Shown here piece by piece: positions 1-8,389 of a stretch of 64,000 bases of DNA. The translations under genes were made by a program, and so were the position numbers. Within the stretch, counting starts at the first letter, position 1. Every line of letters begins with the position of its first letter. The stretch is from Gemmata sp. (lineage in GTDB: Bacteria > Planctomycetota > Planctomycetia > Gemmatales > Gemmataceae): assembly GCA_025055115.1 (NCBI GenBank), contig JANWYJ010000079.1, forward strand, positions 1-64,000, written 5' to 3'. Below the pieces are notes generated by a model. It was not told where the DNA came from. It worked only from the letters and a program-made list of their open reading frames with translations, and did no database searches.

Positions 1-8
1 ACTATACT

Positions 9-172
9 TTTCCTCAGCCACTGCGAACCCCCAACGCTTCCCACGATACGTTTCCTCAGCCACTGCTAACCCCAACGCTTCCCACGATACGTTTCCTCAG
101 CCACTGCGAACCCCAACGCTTCCCAGGATGCGTTTCCCCAGCCAGTGTTAACCCAACACGCTTCCGAGCGAG
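9..172. repeat. Four tandem copies of a 41-42 bp unit
   Basis: Copies begin at about 9, 51, 92 and 133, with a core reading CCTCAGCCACTGCGAACCCC followed by an AACGCTTCCCACGATACG-like half. The first three are almost identical. The fourth is diverged and runs over the stop codon of the pyrophosphatase gene at 148-150, so the array may have grown out of that gene's 3' end. The array probably continues left of the window. No coding function is evident. Confidence 0.85.
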
Positions 173-708
173 GCCCGGAATCGCTCGACCGAAGCACGCA
201 CTTCGGCGGTACCGTCTTCGGTGGAGTCCCAACCGATCGGTTCAATCGTCACGCCTTCCAACTGCTTGTAGGTGGTGAAGAAAAACTCCACTTCCCGGAT
301 GAAGTGTGCTGGCACATCGGACAGTTGCCGAATGTGGGCGAAGAGGGGGTCTTTGTGAGGTACGGCGAGAATTTTGTAATCGTTTTGCCCCTTATCACGC
401 ATGCGAAACATACCGACGACCCGGGCTTCAATGAGACAGCCGGAAAACGTCGGTTCATTAACCATCACTAGAGCATCGAGGGGGTCGTTATCCTCGGCCA
501 GGGTTTGCGGGATGAAGCCATAATCCCCCGGGTAAACTGCGGAACTGTACAAATACCGGTCAAGTTTGATCAGTCCTGTGACTTTGTCCACTTCAAATTT
601 ATTCCGCTTGCCTTTGGGGATTTCGACGATGACGTTCACAACCGCCGCCTCCCCGGTGCCGGGCGGAATCATCATGTAATCGCGGATGTAATCACGTCGA
701 ACAAACAT
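148..708 (-). CDS. ppa: Inorganic pyrophosphatase, soluble family I
   Basis: This cytoplasmic enzyme hydrolyses pyrophosphate to two phosphates and so pulls biosynthetic reactions forward. The 186-residue product has the family I signature EDNDPLDALVM, whose acidic residues bind the metals, plus the expected YPGDYGFIPQT and KDPLFAHI stretches. Its length suits a bacterial family I enzyme. An open frame extends upstream to 1110, but I chose the ATG at 706-708 because family homology begins there and AAGGA lies six bases before it. The 295 bases between this start and hsp20 show no gene. A tandem repeat abuts and partly overlaps the 3' end. Confidence 0.93.
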   Translation of the reverse strand: MFVRRDYIRDYMMIPPGTGEAAVVNVIVEIPKGKRNKFEVDKVTGLIKLDRYLYSSAVYPGDYGFIPQTLAEDNDPLDALVMVNEPTFSGCLIEARVVGMFRMRDKGQNDYKILAVPHKDPLFAHIRQLSDVPAHFIREVEFFFTTYKQLEGVTIEPIGWDSTEDGTAEVRASVERFRASLGSVLG

Positions 709-1003
709 AGCGGTTCCTTCAGCAATCGTATGTCGCGTGCTGATAGAGTACGGCTTTGACGGCCTGGAAAAACGTCCCTGGCTTCGGAAAGCCCACAATT
801 GCGGGAAAAAGAGGGGATGCGACGAGCGGGCGGCCAGAAATTCCACCACCTCCAACCCACGTGGGTTGTATCGGTGAGGGAGGAATGATGAGAAAACCCT
901 GATGGGAACGGGGTATTTCAGAAATGACCGACGGGAATTCACGGGGCCATGATTCTCGGGATCATGGCCCCATTTGTGGTCGTGTTCACGAAACTGGCGT
1001 CGC

Positions 1004-1444
1004 CTATTCGCGAATGGTGACGGGCACCGTCCGTGGTTTGACGGCGGCAATCTTCGGGAGAGTGACTTGCAAAACGCCGTTGGTGTAGGTCGCTTCGACC
1101 TTCTCGGCATCCACCGGCACTGGCAATGCGATCACGCGGGTAAATTCGCCAGTCGCTCGTTCCCGGCGCAGCCACGTCACATTGTCGGCAGCGGCCGGCG
1201 CCGGCCGTTTCGCTTTTATCGTCAGCTGATCGCCCCCAGTGACAGTCACTTCAAGTGACCCCCGGTCGACCCCGGGCAAATCCCCTTCCACATAAATAGC
1301 GTTGTCGTCATGCCAGACATTGAGTGGGAAACTCCCGGTGGCCGAATGGCCCGACAGGCGACCGAACAAGGAGGCAAATTCATCGCCGACTGCCGAAAAT
1401 TCATTCAAGAGCACGTTAAAGGGATAGCGGGCAGTACGCGTCAT
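1004..1444 (-). CDS. Hsp20/alpha-crystallin family small heat-shock protein
   Basis: This is an ATP-independent holdase that binds unfolding proteins in the cytoplasm and assembles into oligomers. The 146 residues hold an alpha-crystallin domain from about 38 to 135. It ends with the GVLQVTLPK motif typical of the family, and a short C-terminal tail with VPVTI may serve as the I-x-I-type oligomerisation motif. The ATG start has GAGG six bases upstream. The gene is transcribed towards ppa from a 358-base divergent region shared with the CPBP-like gene. That region contains a tandem near-palindrome that could be an operator. Confidence 0.9.
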   Translation of the reverse strand: MTRTARYPFNVLLNEFSAVGDEFASLFGRLSGHSATGSFPLNVWHDDNAIYVEGDLPGVDRGSLEVTVTGGDQLTIKAKRPAPAAADNVTWLRRERATGEFTRVIALPVPVDAEKVEATYTNGVLQVTLPKIAAVKPRTVPVTIRE

Positions 1445-1802
1445 CGTTCACCTCATTCATCTCATCAAGAAAAGGGTTTCAACTTATCCATTCAGAGGAA
1501 CCGCTCACGACAAACGATTCACGGTTTTTGCTCAGTCCCAGGCCAGAATACTTGATTCAAGCTTGATTCAAGCGGCGTGCCAAATGTCGGCCCACCTCCG
1601 ATTAGGACGGGATTTCCTGTCTCAATCGCCGGAAAATAGCGGTAAAAAATCCGGTGAGCTTTCATGCCCATTCCCAGGGTCGATTCCGACCAACTGCCAA
1701 GTTGGCAGCTTTTGTGGACAAATTCCGCCGCTATTGATCGTTCTTGCGGGTAAAATTCCTCGGCATCGTGAGAATGCCCCCACAGGCTTGAGTTATCCGT
1801 GT
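1445..1802. other. Divergent intergenic region between hsp20 and the CPBP-like gene
   Basis: These 358 bases have no supported gene. The frame of the CPBP-like gene stays open upstream to 1563, but the translation there is low-complexity and unlike the protein. The only clear structure is a tandem near-palindrome at 1551-1572. No CIRCE element was recognised. Confidence 0.5.
1551..1572. promoter_or_regulatory. Tandem 11-bp near-palindrome, candidate operator
   Basis: CTTGATTCAAG occurs twice in direct succession (1551-1561 and 1562-1572). Each copy is itself an inverted repeat with arms CTTGA and TCAAG. It lies about 107 bases upstream of the hsp20 start in a divergent region, a plausible place for a repressor site. 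Function is inferred from symmetry and position only. Confidence 0.35.
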
Positions 1803-2723
1803 ATGTTTCCTGAATCCCGCGATCCTGCGGACCCCGATTTCCCGCATCCTTCCAATCCGCGGGAACCTCCCGAGCGCCCATTAGCCACGCCGGCGCTGGT
1901 GTTTTGCCGGCGTTGCGGCGAGATCGCGACTCCGGTCGCCAACTGCTGTCCGTGGTGTGGTTATTGGGTGGTTGGTCCGCGACCGGCGGCGCGTCCGGTG
2001 GCGCGGCCCGTCGCCACCGCGCCAGAAGAGGACTGGCACTTCGAGCGAACGCTGGACGATCGCGCCACCGGCTGGCCAGTTTCTACCGCGGCGACCCATC
2101 CGTTGGTCGTGGTGATGGTGGCGTATGGGCTGCTTTTGGCCGGATTGCTCGCCGTCGCCTTTCTGGCTGCTGTTTACGAGGCCACGACCACAGAAGAACT
2201 GTCCGATTGGATGGTTGGGGCCGGTATCGTCAGTACGCTTGTGACCGTGGTGGCTTGGAGTTTGGTGCGGCGTGAAGCTCAACAGCCTGTGCCCTTGGGT
2301 ACCCGCACCGGAACGTGGCTGATCGCGTTGCCGGTTTTGGCCTTGCTGCTGGGCCTCAACATTGCCTTCATCACCGTCCTGCGCGAACTGTTGCGTCCCT
2401 TCGGCATCCCTGAAGGCCCGCGGATAGAACTGACGTTCTTCACGGTATTGCTGATTTGCGTTCAACCCGCAATTGTGGAGGAATTATTCTTCCGGCAAAT
2501 GGTGTTGGGGGTCTTCCGGAGGCGAGTGAATAAGCATCTGGCGGTATGGCTGACAGCATTGATGTTTGCGCTGGCCCATTTGGGGCAGGTGTTCGCCATG
2601 CCGTATTTGTTCGTCGCCGGTGGTTTCTTTGGCTATGCCCGGGTCTATGGGGGGTTGCCACTGGCGATGCTCTTACACTTTATCCATAATTTTGTGGTGA
2701 TTGCTTACGACGCCTGGGGCTGA
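1803..2723 (+). CDS. CPBP-family intramembrane metalloprotease with N-terminal zinc ribbon
   Basis: The family (CAAX protease/bacteriocin processing, ABI) consists of membrane-embedded proteases that cleave prenylated proteins or small peptides. From the ATG at 1803 the protein has 306 residues. Near residue 36 a zinc-ribbon pattern CRRCG...CPWCG appears, then a linker and several membrane helices. The three catalytic motifs are present: EELFFRQ (EExxxR), FALAHL (FxxxH) and HFIHN (HxxxN/D). The frame continues upstream to 1563 without recognisable content, so the start is chosen from homology, with only a weak ribosome site. The next gene on the same strand also starts with a zinc ribbon. Substrate unknown. 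Confidence 0.82.
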   Translation: MFPESRDPADPDFPHPSNPREPPERPLATPALVFCRRCGEIATPVANCCPWCGYWVVGPRPAARPVARPVATAPEEDWHFERTLDDRATGWPVSTAATHPLVVVMVAYGLLLAGLLAVAFLAAVYEATTTEELSDWMVGAGIVSTLVTVVAWSLVRREAQQPVPLGTRTGTWLIALPVLALLLGLNIAFITVLRELLRPFGIPEGPRIELTFFTVLLICVQPAIVEELFFRQMVLGVFRRRVNKHLAVWLTALMFALAHLGQVFAMPYLFVAGGFFGYARVYGGLPLAMLLHFIHNFVVIAYDAWG

Positions 2724-2838
2724 GCCAGGCTACGTTGCTCGTTCCACACCGAGGCCGGTTGTGGGCTGAAACTCGGCGCCGCGAACAATTTCGTACTAAA
2801 CTGCGCGTAGGCTCGCCCCATCGGATCGGACTTGCCTT

Positions 2839-3927
2839 ATGCAGTTATTTTGCCCCACTTGCCAACTGGCTGCGGCGGCCGCCCAGAGGTGCCCCCGGTG
2901 CGGTGGGTTGTTGTTGTTGCCTCATGAAACCGGCGAGTGGCGGAGTCCCCGATCCCGCGCCTTTCCGCTGCAGCCGCCGCAACCTCCGGTGGCTCTTCAA
3001 GTTGCGTTTGGCGTCGTACTGACTATCGGTCTCTATGCGGGCCTGCATCAAGTTGTGATCGGCTTACTGGCCAGTATTGAATCGGGTGTGGATGACGGAT
3101 GGTTCAACGACTGGGGGGAGAAGTCGGGAACCGATCCGGGCCTCCGGTTGGTGGCGGTGGTCTTTGGAGCCTTGATCGCGGCGGCGGGGCGAGTCTCCGG
3201 CTTCACTATCGGGAGCCTGGTGGGGGGAATCAGCGGAGTTGTTTTTCTGGCCGCGTCCTGGTTCACACGTGGGACGGCCGACTTCTGGGATTACTGCCAG
3301 GGGGCCTTATTGGTGGGCGGTGGCGGGCTGGCCGGGATGCTGGCTACGCGCGTGTGGGGAGCGATTCCCACCGTGGAGATGCCGGTCGTCGAGCGGAACC
3401 GTCTCAGTTCCTCGTTTCTGGCGTTGCCGAAGGAGCGGCCGTCGCAACGACCGACCGCGTGGTTGCGGATTGTACTGGGCGCTGCGGTGATGGTTGTGGC
3501 GGTTGCGACGGCGGATACTCTTCGCACGGGTGCCCAGAAATACTCCGGGGGGCTGCTGAAGGTCAGCAGTGTGGGGCAAGCTCAATTCTTGACGTGGCAG
3601 ATCGCGGTGGTGGGGATTCTGGGTGGCGGGGCGTTGGCCGGGGCCAGCACCGGAGCGGGGATTCGTCACGGCGGTATCACGGGTGTGTTGGGAGCGGCTG
3701 GGGTTCTGGCGCTGACGGCTTGGGAGGGAGAAAGTTTCCGTCCGGTGAAGTATTGGCTGAGCCAACTGCAACTCGGTGGCGTCGGCCCCAACGACCCAGC
3801 GGCGCTGGTAGCGACCACGTTGTGGCTTGTGGTGCTGGGGGTTCTCGGTGGTTGGTTAGGCAATATGCTCTTTCAACCCCTGGCTCCCCCGCACATGCGG
3901 CAGCGTCTGCGCAGTAGCTGGGATTAA
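2839..3927 (+). CDS. Zinc-ribbon multi-pass membrane protein of unknown function
   Basis: I do not recognise a named family. The 362-residue product begins with a compact zinc ribbon (CPTC at residues 5-8, CPRC about 10 residues later). About seven hydrophobic, Gly/Ala-rich segments follow, several with small-residue patterns such as IGSLVGGISG that often pack helices closely. It follows the CPBP-like gene by 115 bases on the same strand and shares the ribbon-plus-membrane layout, so the two may be functionally paired. The 242-base space before the next gene holds nothing clear. Membrane location is secure; function is not. Confidence 0.7.
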   Translation: MQLFCPTCQLAAAAAQRCPRCGGLLLLPHETGEWRSPRSRAFPLQPPQPPVALQVAFGVVLTIGLYAGLHQVVIGLLASIESGVDDGWFNDWGEKSGTDPGLRLVAVVFGALIAAAGRVSGFTIGSLVGGISGVVFLAASWFTRGTADFWDYCQGALLVGGGGLAGMLATRVWGAIPTVEMPVVERNRLSSSFLALPKERPSQRPTAWLRIVLGAAVMVVAVATADTLRTGAQKYSGGLLKVSSVGQAQFLTWQIAVVGILGGGALAGASTGAGIRHGGITGVLGAAGVLALTAWEGESFRPVKYWLSQLQLGGVGPNDPAALVATTLWLVVLGVLGGWLGNMLFQPLAPPHMRQRLRSSWD

Positions 3928-4169
3928 CGCCACAGCAGCACCAGCGGCATTCGCTTTTCCCTTTCCCCCCAAATCGGGGTCCAAATCACTGCGCTTGTTC
4001 GTGCGGTGGAAGGACGATCCATCTCCGGTTACTCGGGTCAGTAGCTCCGGCGCACCACCACTGCACCTGAGACTGCGGCGGCAGGACCAGCGGGCTTCTT
4101 TTTTCCCTGATCAGGAGCAGAGATTCGCCGGGTGATCGCAGGGTTCAGTCGTCATCGGGGGTTTGGTCG

Positions 4170-5570
4170 TTATTTCTCCCAACGGAGGAAGCGTTGATTG
4201 GGGTCGAAGCGGCCGGCAAAGGCTTTGTCGTGCAGGTAATTGGCCCGGGTGTGCCGCGTGGTGGGGCCACCGGTGATGGCTACCAGCATTTCGTCCGGGT
4301 GCAGTTCCGACGCCAACTGGGCGTCATCACCCAGAATCAAGCGCCAACTGTGCCGCGACGCATGTCCTGGTACACCGAAGGCTTGCAGCACCGCGGCATT
4401 GTTGACGAGCGATTCCCAGTGGTTGGGATAGAGTTTCATCATCTGGCTGAGGTCTTGCCAGAAGGTCCACAACTGCATGCCGTAGCCGCGCAGGAGGGAA
4501 ACCGCTTGCGGTAACAGATCGAGTGAACCCAGTTGTGCGGCTTCATCGAGTAGAAACAGGGTGCGACGGGGGGGCAGCCGCGTGCGTCGCATCACCACCG
4601 TCATGAGGGTGACGACCCACAGTCGCAGCAATGCCCGGTGGCTGTGGAGTTTCTCTGGTGGCAGCACCAGATAGATCGTCATCGGTTTGTTGTTGAGCAG
4701 ATCGTTGAGGGAGAATGTGGAGCGTTCCAGGCAACGGGCCACGCTGGTACTGCCTAAACACTTCACAAAGGTGGTCGCCGTGGTGCGGATACAGGGCCGG
4801 GTTTTATCCGAAGGTGCCGCCAGATAGGCGATGAATTCATCGCGAGCCAACGGCGACATCGTTTTCTTGCGGGTATCCAAGGCCACGGCCAGGGTGTAAT
4901 CGAGATCGTCGTTGTACAAAAGTTCGCGCAGAGTCCCGAGATGGCGCCTCTCGGGGGGGGAACTGGTCGCGACATCGGCCAGCAGGCCCGCTACCAGTCC
5001 GCGCCCGGTATCTTCCCAATACCGATCGGTGCTGAATTCATGCCCCACGGCCAGTTGGGCCGCCAGCATCTCCGCGTCCGACTCGACATCCGAGCCGGGA
5101 ATACTGAACAGGTCGAAGGGATTCAGCTTGTCGGTTTTGTCCTTCGGTGTGACGAGGCTGAACGGATCGAGGACGACCACTTGCTGGCCGATTTCTCGGC
5201 GGTAGCGCGCGGTGACTTGGTAATTCTCCCCTTTGATGTCCGTGACGATGATGGAACCGGGGTACGTCAGAAGCGCTGGAATGATCGCTCCCACGCCCTT
5301 GCCCGCGCCCGTTGGCGCAATGGTCAACAGGTGACCATCGCCGCTGTAGGTGAGTGGCTCGCGACGGAGGTGGGAAGAAGCTGAGGGTCGGAAACCGAGC
5401 TGTGACTGGTATGCTGTGCCTTGCCAACCCAGGAACAAGGCCGAGCCATCGTCGGGGAGAACACAGCGGGCCGGGGTTCGCCGCACGCGGGGCTTTTTCG
5501 CCGCCGCGTGCCCTGCGCCACCGGGTGGGGTGTTCTCGGCCGAGCTTTCCACACTGTTTCTGTCGCTCAT
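4170..5570 (-). CDS. VirD4/TraG-type coupling ATPase without membrane domain
   Basis: Coupling proteins of this family are hexameric ATPases that recruit DNA or protein to type IV secretion channels. The 466-residue product has Walker A APTGAGKGVG near residue 90, VTDIKGENY after it, Walker B LFLLDEAAQLG near 345 and LWTFWQDLSQM, which fits the TraG/TraD core. The usual N-terminal transmembrane helices are absent; the start is polar and Ala/Pro-rich. The ATG at 5570 has GGGAG six bases before it. No relaxase, VirB-like channel gene, integrase or oriT is visible, so this is an orphan. It could move nucleic acid in a non-conjugative setting or be a remnant, though the frame is intact. Confidence 0.85.
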   Translation of the reverse strand: MSDRNSVESSAENTPPGGAGHAAAKKPRVRRTPARCVLPDDGSALFLGWQGTAYQSQLGFRPSASSHLRREPLTYSGDGHLLTIAPTGAGKGVGAIIPALLTYPGSIIVTDIKGENYQVTARYRREIGQQVVVLDPFSLVTPKDKTDKLNPFDLFSIPGSDVESDAEMLAAQLAVGHEFSTDRYWEDTGRGLVAGLLADVATSSPPERRHLGTLRELLYNDDLDYTLAVALDTRKKTMSPLARDEFIAYLAAPSDKTRPCIRTTATTFVKCLGSTSVARCLERSTFSLNDLLNNKPMTIYLVLPPEKLHSHRALLRLWVVTLMTVVMRRTRLPPRRTLFLLDEAAQLGSLDLLPQAVSLLRGYGMQLWTFWQDLSQMMKLYPNHWESLVNNAAVLQAFGVPGHASRHSWRLILGDDAQLASELHPDEMLVAITGGPTTRHTRANYLHDKAFAGRFDPNQRFLRWEK

Positions 5571-6052
5571 CAACAACTCCCGTGGCCCCCGCCTCATCGA
5601 ATCACGGGGTCGGCGCCCATTGGGACCAGTGCATTTTCATCCGGTCCAACGACGCGATCACCGCCCATCCCGGACCGTTCTTCCTAGTTCGGTCGAACTG
5701 CTCGGCTGATCAAAGCCAGTTATCCCATGATACGCCACGGCCACCCGGTGTGGGGGGCTTTTCCACCGCCCTTCACATTTACCCGATGCACCCCAAGCGA
5801 ACTACCTCCGTTGACGAAGACAGGAAAACCCTTCTAGCGACAACCCTCATCGTGTCGGAACCTGGGAATCAACGCGCCGGAGGTGGACGAAGACAGGAAA
5901 ACCACATCTCAGCTCACCTTCGTCCAGCAATAGCGTCTGAATCATCGCCCCGGAGGTGGACGAAGATAGGAAAAGCCCTTAAACGACAACCGCCCGGAGA
6001 TAGGGCCGGGCGGCTGTGCGATGGGGATCGTGAACCGTGTGTGTTCACGGTG
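5571..6052. other. Intergenic region with 73-bp-spaced direct repeats
   Basis: These 482 bases contain no convincing gene. Long frames across it on the + strand are antisense shadows of the flanking genes. Its notable content is the three-copy repeat at 5813-5990. Confidence 0.5.
5813..5990. repeat. Three direct repeats at exact 73-bp intervals
   Basis: The core GACGAAGACAGGAAAA (T for C in the last copy) begins at 5813, 5886 and 5959, exactly 73 bases apart. Copies two and three also share CGGAGGTG immediately before the core and a similar GAATCA block before that. Copies one and three share CCCTT and CGACAACC after it. The material between the conserved blocks differs. This resembles a repeat-spacer layout but is degenerate and has no cas genes nearby. 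Confidence 0.75.
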
Positions 6053-6466
6053 TTAGCGGTGGGCTTTATGGCAACCCATGCAGTCGAAGCTGCCCAGCCC
6101 TTTGGTAACGGCTTTGGCGTCCTTATCTTCGCAGGCTTTCAGAATGGTTTTGGTGTTGGCGGCGAACTTTTCGCACTGCATCTTCCACGATTCGTCGGTG
6201 CCTTTGGGTGGCTTGTTCTTGCCAATCACCGCACCCAGATCGGCCCATTCTTTGGCCAGCTTGGTGGCGTCGTCCCACTTGCCCGCTTTGGCCGCCGCCC
6301 CGATGCTGGTCTTATAGTTGTTCTTGTCCTTGAAGCTTTTGCGCATGATTTCGCTGATTTCGACGACCTTGTCGTCGGCTGCGCGGCTGCCGCTGCTGTA
6401 GGCGATGAGCCATGCCGCCATGCCTAACACACCGGCCACGGTCACTTTCAACAACTTACGCACCAT
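6053..6466 (-). CDS. Small exported c-type cytochrome
   Basis: The product of 137 residues has a signal peptide (hydrophobic segment about 6-25, ending in SRAA) and a single haem-binding CMGCH close to the C terminus. A Lys-rich alpha-helical body precedes it. That order, helical bundle then C-terminal CxxCH, is the cytochrome c-prime/c556-like arrangement, so a periplasmic electron carrier or ligand-binding cytochrome is likely. The ATG at 6466 is chosen because AGGAG lies eight bases upstream; the frame stays open to 6499. No redox partner gene lies next to it. Confidence 0.8.
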   Translation of the reverse strand: MVRKLLKVTVAGVLGMAAWLIAYSSGSRAADDKVVEISEIMRKSFKDKNNYKTSIGAAAKAGKWDDATKLAKEWADLGAVIGKNKPPKGTDESWKMQCEKFAANTKTILKACEDKDAKAVTKGLGSFDCMGCHKAHR

Positions 6467-6880
6467 CGAACACACTCCTGTTGCAAACAACCCAACCACG
6501 AACCGGACGAGTGACCGTCACCCGCCCGGTGGGGAGTTCCTATCGAATCCTGGCAGTCAAGCCATTACCTCAAGACTCGCTGTCTCAGACGCGAGCGGGG
6601 AGGCAGGTATTCGCGCAAATTGATATTCCGTCACGGTTTATCAACGGGCACGAATGCTATCGGCATGTTGGATCACACCAGAGCCTCCGAAGATAAAGCC
6701 GGCGATCCAGTTCGTCAAGAACGAACCGGCCAGAACCGGCCGCTTCGGGCGCAGACGGACCCCTTGTTCCGCGACAGGGCCACAACACCGGGAATTGTCG
6801 ATACTTGCGGCGGATAGTCCGCTATTCTGGATAGTGTTCCAGGCCGTTGGCAGGGATCGACTCGAAGCGAGGGAATCTGT
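6467..6880. other. Intergenic region upstream of the first sulfatase
   Basis: These 414 bases separate the divergent cytochrome and sulfatase genes and should hold both promoters. I see no strong sigma-70-like pair. A short inverted repeat GCGGA-TAG-TCCGC lies near 6810, about 70 bases before the sulfatase start. A hydrophobic minus-strand frame ending at 6641 is not supported as a gene. Confidence 0.4.
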
Positions 6881-8269
6881 ATGAAACGCTGGGCTTTCCT
6901 GGGGGCGCTGCTGGCTCTGTTCCTTCTGGCCCCTGCGGGTCGTGCCCAGGACAAGCCGAACATTGTTTTTTTCCTGGCCGATGATTTGGGTCGGGAAGAC
7001 TGCGGCTTCATGGGCGGCCGTGACATCCGCACCCCCCACATCGACAAACTCGCTGCCGCCGGTGCCATCCTTGATGCCTTCTATGTGCAACCGCTCTGCA
7101 CCCCCACCCGAGCGGCGCTGATGACCGGCCGTTACCCCATGCGGCATGGCTTACAAGTGGGCGTCGTTCGGCCCTGGGCTCGCTATGGCCTACCTCTCGA
7201 AGAGCGCACGCTCGCCCAAGCCCTGCAAGAAGCCGGCTATGTGACCGCGATTATCGGCAAATGGCACCTGGGCCATCACGCTCCCGAGTACCTACCCACC
7301 CGCCGCGGCTTCGACTACCAATATGGCCACTACAACGGGGCGATCGACTACTTCACCCACCGCCGTGATGGTGGCCTCGATTGGCACAAAAACGATCGCG
7401 CCTGCCACGATGAGGGTTATTCCACACACCTGATCGCCCAAGAAGCGGTGAAGTTCGTCCACGACCATGCCGGGAAAAAACCCTTCTTCCTCTATGTACC
7501 GTTCAATGCCGTTCACACGCCGTTGCAGGTTCCCGAAAAGTACCTGAAGCCTTACGCCCACCTGCCGGAACAACGCCGGACATTGGCGGGAATGCTGGCG
7601 GCCATGGACGAGGCCATCGGCCAGATTGTCGAGGCTGTCGAAAAAGCGGGCGTGCGGAAGAAGACGCTGTTTATCTTCAGTAGCGACAACGGCGGCTTCC
7701 AACCGGGGGTCGTTACCAATAACGGCCGGTACCGGGCTGGCAAAGGCACTCTCTACGAGGGGGGCGTGCGTGTGTGTGCTTTCGCTACCTGGGATGGCCA
7801 CATTCCGGCGGGCCGCACCATCACCGAACCGCTGCACATGGTCGATTGGTACCCCACGCTCGTGAAACTCGCCGGAGCCTCCCGCGAACAAAAACTCCCG
7901 CTTGATGGCCGCGACATCTGGCCCACCCTGACCGCCGGCAAACCCTCGCCGCATGATGCCATTCTGCTCAACACCACCCCCAATACCGGAGCTGTCCGCG
8001 TGGGGGATTGGAAGTTGGTCGTCATCCGTGGTCCGGAAGACCCTGATGGTAACCCCATGCCGAAAAAAAAGGACGTCCAACCCCGTGTCGAACTCTTCAA
8101 CCTCAAAGACGACCCGTATGAGAAAAAGAATTTAGCCGATGAAAACACGGAAAAAGTGGAACAACTCAAAAAAGTTCTCGCGGCCTTCGCCCAAGAAGCG
8201 CTCCCACCCAAAGCCCACCCAAAACCGGCCGATTTCCAAGCACCGAAAGTTTGGGGAGAGAAGGACTGA
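6881..8269 (+). CDS. Secreted S1-family sulfatase
   Basis: This enzyme hydrolyses sulfate esters, probably on a glycan, in the periplasm. The 462 residues begin with a signal peptide ending near AGRAQ, then NIVFFLADDLG with the first metal-binding aspartates. The active-site motif CTPTR follows at residues 73-77, where Cys must be converted to formylglycine. IIGKWHLG and FIFSSDNGG, two further family blocks, follow in order. It is the only sulfatase of the region on the + strand and is followed by fhcD 120 bases later. The C-terminal 30 residues are Lys/Pro-rich. The specific substrate cannot be read from the sequence. Confidence 0.9.
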   Translation: MKRWAFLGALLALFLLAPAGRAQDKPNIVFFLADDLGREDCGFMGGRDIRTPHIDKLAAAGAILDAFYVQPLCTPTRAALMTGRYPMRHGLQVGVVRPWARYGLPLEERTLAQALQEAGYVTAIIGKWHLGHHAPEYLPTRRGFDYQYGHYNGAIDYFTHRRDGGLDWHKNDRACHDEGYSTHLIAQEAVKFVHDHAGKKPFFLYVPFNAVHTPLQVPEKYLKPYAHLPEQRRTLAGMLAAMDEAIGQIVEAVEKAGVRKKTLFIFSSDNGGFQPGVVTNNGRYRAGKGTLYEGGVRVCAFATWDGHIPAGRTITEPLHMVDWYPTLVKLAGASREQKLPLDGRDIWPTLTAGKPSPHDAILLNTTPNTGAVRVGDWKLVVIRGPEDPDGNPMPKKKDVQPRVELFNLKDDPYEKKNLADENTEKVEQLKKVLAAFAQEALPPKAHPKPADFQAPKVWGEKD

Positions 8270-8389
8270 GTGCGGGGCCATGGCCGCGGATTTCCCGATG
8301 CGGCAAGTTGGCAGGAGAAAGACTGCGCGGGCGGCCATCGAGTTTGTATCACAAGCGCACGCCCTATCGTTGGCTGTGGAGCTTGTGCG

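Noticed and set aside
5813-5990. CRISPR array
   Set aside because: Only three degenerate units, the first lacking the left half of the repeat, and no cas gene in the window. Listed as a repeat instead.
5354-6427. 357-codon + strand frame
   Set aside because: It is antisense to the VirD4-like and cytochrome genes over most of its length and has no protein-like features.
6641-6770. Small minus-strand frame ending in a hydrophobic segment
   Set aside because: The short FLTNWIAGFIFGGSG stretch is suggestive, but there is no ribosome site or defined start, and the frame runs into the sulfatase antisense.
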